A stretch of DNA of 64,000 nt from Cladocopium goreaui (lineage: Eukaryota > Sar > Dinophyceae > Suessiales > Symbiodiniaceae): contig CAMXCT020003624.1 in the NCBI GenBank assembly GCA_947184155.2, positions 98,727-162,726 on the forward strand. Reading direction: 5' to 3'. The notes beneath the pieces are model-generated. The model did not search any database, was not told the origin of the DNA, and saw only the letters and a list, made by a program, of their open reading frames with translations. Within the stretch, counting starts at the first letter, position 1; every line of letters begins with the position of its first letter. Below, one piece after another: positions 10,657 through 18,635 of this stretch. A program made the position numbers and the translations under genes.

Positions 10657-11576
10657 TTCAGGAGCTGTCCATCATCTTGAATGTCTGTTTTCTTCTCCCC
10701 TGATTCCTCCTTTTCTGAGGAGCGTTCAGGTGGAGCTGATTCCTCTTTCTCTGAAGAGCCTTCAGCTGGGACATGTGGCTCCTGTGTGTCTTTTTCTTCT
10801 TCTTCTTCGACAGCAATCTCCTCATCTTCATCCTCTTCTTTCTCTTCTTCCTCTTGTCGTTCTTCTGGTTTGACAAAACTTTCCTTGATCTTTCGTTGAA
10901 CATTCTGATTGCACATACTGATCCATTTCAATGTACACTCAACCAATTTGTCATCATCAGTTTCCAAAATGATATGTTTGTCCTCAATGTTCAAACTTTC
11001 AATGGTATGCTTGTACTCAGGATCACCTGCGCCTGGTCTTTGAAGATCTGGAAGTGGAGTGTCTGGATCATCGTCCACCATCTGAGGATCCTCTGCTCCA
11101 AAGAAATTTTCTGCGCCAAGGTGTTCATTGTCCTTGAGAACTTTGTCAATATCCAGTTTGAACTCATAGTACTTGTCGTAAGAGATCTCATAACCCATCA
11201 TAGGTGCATACTGCTCCATAAATGTTGAAAAGGAAGCATCTGATAATGCTGACATCATCAACCATAATGAGAAGAAGCTTATGTCACCACGTTCAAGGGG
11301 TCGACTTCCTTCAAGATCATCTTCTGTGAGGATTGTTTGGCCTTGGAGTGTAATATCATGGAGGATCTGTCTGTGCTCTGGTTTGAGTTGCCTGACTAAG
11401 AACAGTCCCTGTCGATCTTCCATATTTCTTCGAGGATTTGCATCAGGTAATACCTCACTTTCTTGTTGTCGTTGTGTTTCCTCTCTTTCTTGAGAGCATA
11501 CACCTTCTTCCTCTCTTTCCTGAGAGCCTGATGCCTTTTCCTCCTCTTTCCTGACAAAAACTTGTAGTCTTGGCAA
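10653..11576 (-). CDS. Cargo ORF C: acidic, coiled protein of unknown function
   Basis: A 307-codon frame overlapping ORF B by 181 bp in the -1 frame. The overlap encodes SQERE repeats. The middle (about residues 55-180: DRQGLFLVRQLKPEHRQIL, then an aromatic helical region) may be folded. The last third is an extreme Glu/Asp/Lys tract with SSEKEES repeats. The same purine-rich DNA motif (TCTCAAGAAAGAGAGG) appears in other frames in ORF B. No family is recognised. Confidence 0.5.
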   Translation of the reverse strand: MPRLQVFVRKEEEKASGSQEREEEGVCSQEREETQRQQESEVLPDANPRRNMEDRQGLFLVRQLKPEHRQILHDITLQGQTILTEDDLEGSRPLERGDISFFSLWLMMSALSDASFSTFMEQYAPMMGYEISYDKYYEFKLDIDKVLKDNEHLGAENFFGAEDPQMVDDDPDTPLPDLQRPGAGDPEYKHTIESLNIEDKHIILETDDDKLVECTLKWISMCNQNVQRKIKESFVKPEERQEEEEKEEDEDEEIAVEEEEEKDTQEPHVPAEGSSEKEESAPPERSSEKEESGEKKTDIQDDGQLLK

Positions 11577-13087
11577 AACTCCAAATCATCTTCAGCATCA
11601 TCATCATCGTGACCTTCCATGTCCACATTCTGTTGCTCTGATCCTGGGATGTGAGCGATCTTGTCCTTTCCAGCTACCCAGATGTAGCCATCGAGCTTTG
11701 TAGATGTGTGGAAGGCACCTGAACCGCATTCCCTGACCTTTGTCCTTGCTCTTGCAGATTGATGGAATGCTTCATGCTGAAAGAATTGATTGTAGGCATG
11801 TTCAACAAAGAATCTGTAGGATTGAGCTGTCAATTCCTTTCTGCTATCCACAAATTGTCGAAGCTTGTTCAAAGCAAAAACTGTGAAATGGCTGAAGCTA
11901 GCAGGTGCTTCATCTTCATACAGATCGATTGCCATGATCATCATCTTTGTGGAAAACGAGAAATGCCGTTCAGGTTCAGGGATGACTGTTCTCTTGTTCA
12001 TGGGAACTGTAATTCCTTGGATAGTCATGTCATACCCATGTGTGTTCAACTCCAGTGCATCCAAAATGTTACCATCACGGTCCTTCTTTCTCCTGCAGAA
12101 ATCTCCCCAGAGTTTGTTGTTCTCTCTAATGAACTGATCAAGATGCTTAGTGTAAAAGACAAAGACTGCTTCTGAGAGATACTCCATGTCCTTCTGTATT
12201 GCTAAGTCTCTTTCGTATAGCAAGAACTTCTCTCTCCATTCGTCTCTGTTGATACTGTGTCTGTCTTCCCAACCTGTTGGGGCAGTTTGACCTCGCATCC
12301 AGTCTGTCCAATATTGTCGACAAGAGTTCAAATAACCTTCCATGGCTTCAATGTTTTGCTCCTTATGGAAGTGTGCCAACATGCGTCCAATTTCCCAAGC
12401 TCTTGTGAAGAGTAGGCATTGATGTCCTGTCCATGGTAATTTTTCCCAATCTGAGCGAGTGATTGATTGTCTACGAAGTGCTATCTTTTGTGAAGAGAGT
12501 AGTAGGTTCCATTCACGCAGAACTATCACTTTTTCTCCTGAGGAGTTCTTGATGAGTTCACCGCTCTCTTCTCTTGCACAGACAATACCTGCCTCATACA
12601 GGACCCAGGGATTCGATGCAGAAATTGAACTTTTGGTAGCCTGTTCTACCACAGGGTCTTCAATATCATCTGGTGGATCTTCTGCTTCCCAGAGATTGAC
12701 AGCCTCTTCACCCATTGGGTCGTCATGGACGTCCACTGATGGCTCCTCTTGTTGATTGTCTTGAGCATCTTGTTGAGGATCATCATGTTGTGGTGATTCT
12801 GGACTTCCTGATGAGGAGCGTTGTTGCTCCCATGCATCTTGAGGTTCCTCTCTTTCTTGAGAGCGTCCTCTTCTTGATGGCTGTTCATATGGATTTTCCA
12901 TGGGTTCATCAGCCTGCGCAGATACCTCTCTTTCTTGAGAGCCTTCTGCTGCAGATACCTCTCTTTCTCGAGAGCCTTCTGCTGCTGCACCATAGATTGA
13001 TTCCACAATCGGGTCAAAGTCATTCTCGTTGCATAGTGGTGTACCAAAAACTAATCTTCCATAGTTTTGTGGAACTTGTTGACCCAT
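11396..13087 (-). CDS. Cargo ORF B: unknown protein with SQEREV repeats
   Basis: A 563-codon frame starting at ATG 13087, which overlaps the end of the Tpt1-like ORF by 37 bp in the -1 frame. Residues about 35-75 contain repeats of A(A)EGS[QR]EREV, followed by an acidic disordered part. Residues about 155-470 look globular and Trp/Phe-rich (WEKLPWTGHQCLLFTRAWE, DWMRGQTAPTGW, HAYNQFFQHEAF). The end is very basic. No known fold was recognised. It could be a structural or nucleic-acid-binding partner of the neighbouring enzymes. Confidence 0.5.
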   Translation of the reverse strand: MGQQVPQNYGRLVFGTPLCNENDFDPIVESIYGAAAEGSREREVSAAEGSQEREVSAQADEPMENPYEQPSRRGRSQEREEPQDAWEQQRSSSGSPESPQHDDPQQDAQDNQQEEPSVDVHDDPMGEEAVNLWEAEDPPDDIEDPVVEQATKSSISASNPWVLYEAGIVCAREESGELIKNSSGEKVIVLREWNLLLSSQKIALRRQSITRSDWEKLPWTGHQCLLFTRAWEIGRMLAHFHKEQNIEAMEGYLNSCRQYWTDWMRGQTAPTGWEDRHSINRDEWREKFLLYERDLAIQKDMEYLSEAVFVFYTKHLDQFIRENNKLWGDFCRRKKDRDGNILDALELNTHGYDMTIQGITVPMNKRTVIPEPERHFSFSTKMMIMAIDLYEDEAPASFSHFTVFALNKLRQFVDSRKELTAQSYRFFVEHAYNQFFQHEAFHQSARARTKVRECGSGAFHTSTKLDGYIWVAGKDKIAHIPGSEQQNVDMEGHDDDDAEDDLEFCQDYKFLSGKRRKRHQALRKERKKVYALKKERKHNDNKKVRYYLMQILEEIWKIDRDCS

Positions 13088-14499
13088 GAACTCCCATGCT
13101 GTGATTCTGATTTCTCAGGAATGTCTTGTCCAGGAATAAATGTTGGACCTTTCTCCTTCATGACATGGTTCCATGTTGTGTTGGTGTGCCATGAACCACC
13201 TGTAACTGATGGAGGTAGAGAATGACCACGTCCTTGATGAACAACATTGCATGCTATGGTGGGAATCTGTTCTTTGACGTGGAGGTACTGGAAAGGAACG
13301 TCACCATGAAATAGAATTACACCATTCTTTGTCAGGTAGAGTTGGTTATCCACAATGAAACTTGGATCCAACACGAGGTACACTGGTCGCCTGTAATTTC
13401 TTGGTGGCCTAGTGCCCTCTGCCATCCTGATGTAGCCCTGACCATTGTCATTGTGGTACATGAAGTGTACTGCATCTCTTCCACCTTTTCCACTTCCTTT
13501 CACATTGGTCATTAGGCCTGATTGTTGAATGGAATCTAAGTTGGTGAAATCCGTGACATGAAAAATCCAGCCCAAACTCATAGCCTCATCATATGTCAGT
13601 TGGTGATGTGCCACAGTAGGATCGACAACTTGGTTGCTATGTCCCTGAAAAGCACCAAGACGAACGTCGAATGGATATTCTGCAGCTGGACTATATGGGA
13701 ACCACCTCCATTTCAGTGAGATCTCGACAAAGAATCTTTGCTTAGGATTACACAGTAACATGGCAGCAAAATCTGCACCAGACATGTGATATTCCTTTGG
13801 ATTGTCTCGCTGCATCTGATCGAATAAAAGAGAAATGTTCATAGCTCCACTGGACGTGAACAAAGTTCTGTCTCTGCAATGTCTCAACACTGACGACAAC
13901 TTCTTGCTACACCTAATGTAGTAGCTCTGCCTCTGTGGGCCTGTCATGTCAATGTGAAAATCACTGCATCTTTTGTCAAACCAGTTCTCTTCTTCTTGGG
14001 TTGTAAAACCACAGAGATACTTCAGAAACTCAGCAATCCACTTCAGAGAATCATCAAACTCTCCATTGGCTGTGCCCCAATAAAGAATCCAGGAAATAGC
14101 ATCCATGAACATCTCATACCTGTCTGTCGATCTCATGTTGTGTGGTCCCATCAACGTGTGTAGGTTCCTCTCTCTCATCTTCCTCACTCTACTGTGAGCC
14201 TGATACCAATCTGTTCGTTGCCTGTAATTGTAGCAAAATGCTAAATGGTCCTCGTTGGGTAGTGTTGATGGTGTTCGAAATCTTTCAGCTGGGATTTCCT
14301 CTGATCTTCTCAGAGCATATCCATCAGCTGAATGTGTTCCAGTAGCATCGATTCCAGACGTGCGATATCCTTGACCTCGAGTGTTAGATTGTGCCTGATC
14401 TCTAGATGCTGCGGCTGAGGTCCTATTCCACCGGCTAGAGCTCGACATGTTGAAGAAACAGTACGATCCTCGAGACTCTGCCTCTTGAGCCGCAGGCAC
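13051..14499 (-). CDS. Cargo ORF A: Tpt1/KptA-like RNA 2'-phosphotransferase domain protein
   Basis: This 482-codon frame lies in the same reading frame as RT-RNase H, separated by one TGA. Its first listed codon is GTG 14499 and the first ATG is at 14448. Residues about 198-415 match the Tpt1/KptA family, which removes the 2'-phosphate left by tRNA ligation using NAD+. The order of motifs is KKLSSVLRH (Arg206-His207), NPKQRFFVE, VRLGAFQGHS (Arg280), WIFHVTDFTNLDSI, GRDAVHF (Arg341) and RRPVYLVLD. The Arg-His-Arg-Arg catalytic set of the family is thus all present. The N-terminal 197 residues are extra compared with bacterial KptA. It could equally act on other 2'-phosphorylated RNA or as an ADP-ribosyltransferase. 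Confidence 0.75.
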   Translation of the reverse strand: MPAAQEAESRGSYCFFNMSSSSRWNRTSAAASRDQAQSNTRGQGYRTSGIDATGTHSADGYALRRSEEIPAERFRTPSTLPNEDHLAFCYNYRQRTDWYQAHSRVRKMRERNLHTLMGPHNMRSTDRYEMFMDAISWILYWGTANGEFDDSLKWIAEFLKYLCGFTTQEEENWFDKRCSDFHIDMTGPQRQSYYIRCSKKLSSVLRHCRDRTLFTSSGAMNISLLFDQMQRDNPKEYHMSGADFAAMLLCNPKQRFFVEISLKWRWFPYSPAAEYPFDVRLGAFQGHSNQVVDPTVAHHQLTYDEAMSLGWIFHVTDFTNLDSIQQSGLMTNVKGSGKGGRDAVHFMYHNDNGQGYIRMAEGTRPPRNYRRPVYLVLDPSFIVDNQLYLTKNGVILFHGDVPFQYLHVKEQIPTIACNVVHQGRGHSLPPSVTGGSWHTNTTWNHVMKEKGPTFIPGQDIPEKSESQHGSSWVNKFHKTMED

Positions 14500-14509
14500 A
14501 AATTCAAAA
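14493..14509. repeat. 17-bp direct repeat at pol/cargo border
   Basis: An exact copy of CAGGCACAAATTCAAAA from 8164-8180. It starts 5 nt after the pol TGA codon on the sense (minus) strand. Confidence 0.85.
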
Positions 14510-14514
14510 AATAG

Positions 14515-16680
14515 TCAAGAATCCCTCAAGGTGTCACCTAACAGAAATACATCATGTCTGAAATCAACATGACTGCAAACTGTTGGCAACCATGACCTGA
14601 GGTACGCCTTGTGTTCCAGTAATGATCTAAATGGTGGATGAGCATCAACTTCTTTAAGAACACCTTGTCGAACAGCATCAATAAGATTCTGAGGATTGGC
14701 AGACTTCTTGGTCAAACAATCGGCTAAACACCATTGAGTTCTGATATGTGACAAGTCAGCAATGGAACCTGAACATGCTTCTTTCCTAAGCATCTGAATC
14801 ATATGAATGGTCTCTTGTTGTTCAGGAACATGAGTAGTGCTGGCAGTAGTCACAAGATTGTTTGCATCAGTCCTCATATGAATCTCACTTGAAAGTCCAG
14901 TGATGTCCTTGATCAGTCCTCTCAACATTTGACATGTACCATAACACTTCATGAGTGCATACAACTCTGCAACAGTTGTGCTCAACGTGGTACGTTTGAT
15001 TTTGGTTGATTCAAAGAAAATAAGAGAACCTCTGGTGTTTTTGCTCTTTTCCTTTCTCGGTTCAGCCATGAAAATAACCATTGCGCGCTGTGAGGATTTG
15101 TCGCTGTTGTTCCTAAACGCTGCATCTGGCATTGCAACTAATCTAGGATCACCTTGCAGTGGCCAGAACATAAGTTCCATCGGGTCACCTACAATTTGCC
15201 TGCAAAGTTTGTTCAGCGTTTTGCAATCACCTATGGTGGGGGAAGCAGCGGCAGAAGCACAACGTGAAAACTGATAACATGACTGAAATTGAGTTCTTGA
15301 TTGTAACCAATTGATACTACCTAAGAGTGATCTATAGGCAGTGTGGAGATCTTTGTCACATTTGTCTTCATCCTTCAAACCTTTTGGTATGACAACCTCA
15401 GTAAGTTCACTGACGCAAAGTGATTGTTCAACAGTGATATGTGATTTCTTCTTGGTCTTCTCATCAATGATCCATTTCACACGTTGACCAGTGAACATCA
15501 AATCATTCACATCTTCATGACCAATCTTGAATTGTGACTTGACAACTTTCTTGAACTTCTCCAGAAACTCTGGAGTTCCTGTAATGAACAAGTCGTCAAC
15601 ATGCAAACAACACATGCCAATAGGTTTTCTTCCCTTGGCATTACTGCCATTCACAGGGTCCATGAAGTGTTCCAAGAGTTGTTCAACAATCTCTGGTGTC
15701 AACTGTGGTGTCGTGGCAAGATAAGTACGCTCTGAAGGTAAGAAGACTGAAACAAGTACTTCAGCTTCTTCTTCCAAACTTATGGAAACATTGTCCTTGT
15801 TCATGTCATGATTCATCTCAAGCAACCACCAAACTCCTTTCCTCTTCACAATAGAAGTTCTCAAGTGAAACTTCTTTCGATCATAATGTGAATCAGGAGT
15901 TCTCAAAGCTTTTGCACGATAGGCAACTTGAGCATGACCATTTTCAAAAGGATACCAACCAGACTTGTGTTCAACAGATTCCAAAAACTTCAACAAAGTT
16001 TCATCAACAACAGGAGTCCAAGCACAATCTTCAACCTTCTTCTCCTTGAACTCTTTCCTCTGTTTCCATGTTTGGGTTTGTTGATAGCAAGCTGAAAACA
16101 ATCTTTCTTCAACCAAAAGAGACTTATGAACTTCCTCAGCAATGTCGGAGGATTCATCACGCGTTTCCTCACTGTCTTGTGAGCTTACGTAGTATGTCAC
16201 AGGTGCTGGTTCTGTTGCCTCAGAGTCAGCAAAGCTAACCTGTTTTGGCTCCTTGAAAGCACCATCATAGCATACATATGTACACCTGTCAGCTCTTGTA
16301 GGTTGAATACCAAGCGAAATCAGAAATTTGTCAAGGCGGTTCCACCATCTACGTGGTGCGTCCGCAAGTCCATAGACGGAACGAGTGCACAAACCAACCA
16401 AGTAAGGAGGCAAACCAATGTCAGTAGGCAACTGAACATGGATAACGCGGCGGTCTAAGTCGTATGTTTCCCCCTGAAGGAAGGCAGTTTTCAAGTCTAA
16501 ATGGAGTAAATCCCAGTACATCGAGGCTGCATGCTGAGATGCCACACGAAAACCATACCTGGTAGCAGTAGGACTGTCAGTCTGTAAGTCATACTTTTGA
16601 GCATCTTGAAAGCCTCTACATACCCATCTAGCCTTGAACTTCTTGAACTGTCCATCCTTATCAACCTTGATGGTAAGCAC
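14515..16680 (-). CDS. pol: Element 1 RT and RNase H
   Basis: A 721-codon frame holding the copia-type reverse transcriptase: KARWVCRGF at the start, LDLKTAFLQGE, SVYGLADAPRRWW, and the catalytic LHVDDLFITG (residue about 360, HVDD in place of YVDD). An insertion of roughly 150 residues separates the fingers from the YVDD region. RNase H follows with AMPDAAF (about 518), STTVAELYAL (about 568) and RTDANNL (about 607). It ends at TGA 14517-14515, followed by CTA. The real start is upstream: YVTGRWVLTIKVDK is reached by a -1 shift from the preceding ORF near 16700. Confidence 0.9.
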   Translation of the reverse strand: MLTIKVDKDGQFKKFKARWVCRGFQDAQKYDLQTDSPTATRYGFRVASQHAASMYWDLLHLDLKTAFLQGETYDLDRRVIHVQLPTDIGLPPYLVGLCTRSVYGLADAPRRWWNRLDKFLISLGIQPTRADRCTYVCYDGAFKEPKQVSFADSEATEPAPVTYYVSSQDSEETRDESSDIAEEVHKSLLVEERLFSACYQQTQTWKQRKEFKEKKVEDCAWTPVVDETLLKFLESVEHKSGWYPFENGHAQVAYRAKALRTPDSHYDRKKFHLRTSIVKRKGVWWLLEMNHDMNKDNVSISLEEEAEVLVSVFLPSERTYLATTPQLTPEIVEQLLEHFMDPVNGSNAKGRKPIGMCCLHVDDLFITGTPEFLEKFKKVVKSQFKIGHEDVNDLMFTGQRVKWIIDEKTKKKSHITVEQSLCVSELTEVVIPKGLKDEDKCDKDLHTAYRSLLGSINWLQSRTQFQSCYQFSRCASAAASPTIGDCKTLNKLCRQIVGDPMELMFWPLQGDPRLVAMPDAAFRNNSDKSSQRAMVIFMAEPRKEKSKNTRGSLIFFESTKIKRTTLSTTVAELYALMKCYGTCQMLRGLIKDITGLSSEIHMRTDANNLVTTASTTHVPEQQETIHMIQMLRKEACSGSIADLSHIRTQWCLADCLTKKSANPQNLIDAVRQGVLKEVDAHPPFRSLLEHKAYLRSWLPTVCSHVDFRHDVFLLGDTLRDS

Positions 16681-18635
16681 CCATCTGCCAGTGACATAGT
16701 TATCAATTTATGACGTCTCTTGTCTCTGAAAGTCATGGCAGTGAAATCCAGAAAACTTCTGAATTCTTCAAGCTTGGCTTGTTTGATCTCCTTAGCATAC
16801 TTTCTCAAGACTTCTTGAGTGATAACTGATTCTGCCTTTGGCTGCTTCTTTCCATTCTTGGCAAGATACTGTTCAAACTGTTTGAATCCAGTAACATCGT
16901 ATGAACCAAACTCAGGTGCAGCTTGGATCTTTGGTCCTAAAGGAACGAAAACAGTACCATCAACATCGACAAAATGAGAGTGGTCTGATGTGTAAGGTTC
17001 AGTGTCCACATCTTCTTCCTGAAGCTGAGCAATGTCATCCTCAGTCAAAACAGGAGTGTCGTCTGTTTCATATGGTTCTGTTTCATCATCATCATGTTGT
17101 GATGATACCAATTCTGGTGTTCCTTGTGAAGACTGCTGTTGCGCTGGCTGCGCAAAGTCACCTGGCGTAAACGATGTTGGTGTAGTAGTAGGCAATGGAA
17201 TTGTATTATCATGTGAACTTGAGGCAGTAGGATCATGTGAAGGTCCTTCATCTTCATCTTCATAAGGTTTCTGAGTAGGAACTGAAATTGGCTGAACATG
17301 ACCTGGTAATTGAACCTTTGGCCTCTTGATAATCACCTTTGCCTTTGCCTTTGGTAAAGCATCAGTAGAATCAGTTGAGATCTGTCTCTGTTTCCTTTGA
17401 ACTCTGATAGGCTCTGACGTCGGATCAGGTCCTGGTGGAGAATCGTCATCTTGTCCAGGATCAGCAATCTCTTCGATTGGAATGTCAGGATTGGAAAACG
17501 GAGTTGATGGTGAACTTGGTTGATGTGGTTCCCCCGAGTCCTGTATTCCTGGCATATCCAAATCATCATCAGGTGGTGGTCCATAATCATCTGGAATGAT
17601 GTACTCTTGATCATCATCATCACCTGGATCAGGTCCAGTGTTGTAATCAGGTTGATTATCATCATCCAGAGGATCTTCTGGTTCATCACCACTCAACATC
17701 TCATCATCATTTGGTGGAACATCACCATGCTGATCTGGATGAATGGGATCGTCACCATTTGGTGGTGTGCTACTTGAACTAGGAGGATCTTCAACTCTCC
17801 TTTTGATAGCACCAGTCGTTTCTCGTGAAAAGACGATCATACTCCATTCATGGATTTTGAACTGTTCATGATGTGGATACAACTGTGACACAAACATGAA
17901 GTAAACATGATCATAGTCACCAGGTTTCCAAATGAGTAAGACAGCATCTTCAGGATGTTGAAACAAAGGATTCACTCTTCCATAAGTTCCTCTGAACACA
18001 CTGCAATCTTCAAAGTACATTTGAGGCAATGTCTTCTTTCTGACATCTTGAAGTCCAGGAATCAATTCAATGATTCTGGGGTCAGTTGATTCTCTGACAC
18101 TAGCCTCTGTACTCCTTGGCAACTGATCAATCTTCCTCAATGTTTGAACAAGTAACTGAGTGGTAAATATCTGTGGAAGAATGTGCTTCAACGGCACTGG
18201 AATCGAGGTCTCAACATGATGCAAATCTTGCAACAAACACGAGCACTCAGGTTCACGGTCCAAAAACATTGACGTGCCACACAATGCTCCATCATCAAAA
18301 TGTTCCAACAGATCTTCAAACAAGAAACATTGTCTCATGTTCTGCAAAGGTACAAGTTGTGTGAACTGCGCAATGAATGAACACAAGTGAGATGGTAAGA
18401 CCTTCCATTGTGGATCATTCCAAAGCTTCCCTTCTCTATTGAAGGCATGCTGTGGTTCCAACATGTCAAAGTCTTCATCATGATTGTAATACACACGCAA
18501 GTTCTTGATTGAAGGATCACAACGACAGTAATTTGTCATGTCAAGGTTGAAACAACCAATGTGATACTTGATTCTGTCCTTTCTGAAATTTCTTCCAAGC
18601 CAAAAACTGAGCAAATCCTGAATCAGGTGGTGCAA
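16497..18635 (-). CDS. Element 1 linker ORF between integrase and RT
   Basis: A 712-codon frame joined to the Gag-IN frame by a +1 shift (overlap 18541-18635) and to RT by a -1 shift (overlap 16497-16680). The N-terminal 280 residues look folded. Residues about 285-560 are Asp/Pro/Ser-rich and disordered. From about 590 the sequence leads into the RT N-terminus. The last about 60 residues are probably out of frame. A long variable linker before RT is usual in copia polyproteins. Confidence 0.65.
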   Translation of the reverse strand: MHHLIQDLLSFWLGRNFRKDRIKYHIGCFNLDMTNYCRCDPSIKNLRVYYNHDEDFDMLEPQHAFNREGKLWNDPQWKVLPSHLCSFIAQFTQLVPLQNMRQCFLFEDLLEHFDDGALCGTSMFLDREPECSCLLQDLHHVETSIPVPLKHILPQIFTTQLLVQTLRKIDQLPRSTEASVRESTDPRIIELIPGLQDVRKKTLPQMYFEDCSVFRGTYGRVNPLFQHPEDAVLLIWKPGDYDHVYFMFVSQLYPHHEQFKIHEWSMIVFSRETTGAIKRRVEDPPSSSSTPPNGDDPIHPDQHGDVPPNDDEMLSGDEPEDPLDDDNQPDYNTGPDPGDDDDQEYIIPDDYGPPPDDDLDMPGIQDSGEPHQPSSPSTPFSNPDIPIEEIADPGQDDDSPPGPDPTSEPIRVQRKQRQISTDSTDALPKAKAKVIIKRPKVQLPGHVQPISVPTQKPYEDEDEGPSHDPTASSSHDNTIPLPTTTPTSFTPGDFAQPAQQQSSQGTPELVSSQHDDDETEPYETDDTPVLTEDDIAQLQEEDVDTEPYTSDHSHFVDVDGTVFVPLGPKIQAAPEFGSYDVTGFKQFEQYLAKNGKKQPKAESVITQEVLRKYAKEIKQAKLEEFRSFLDFTAMTFRDKRRHKLITMSLADGCLPSRLIRMDSSRSSRLDGYVEAFKMLKSMTYRLTVLLLPGMVFVWHLSMQPRCTGIYSI

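Noticed and set aside
8821-14499. Cargo ORFs as a host gene cluster that element 1 merely inserted beside
   Set aside because: They lie inside the LTR pair, in sense orientation, bounded by the 17-bp repeats, with the first one in frame with pol.
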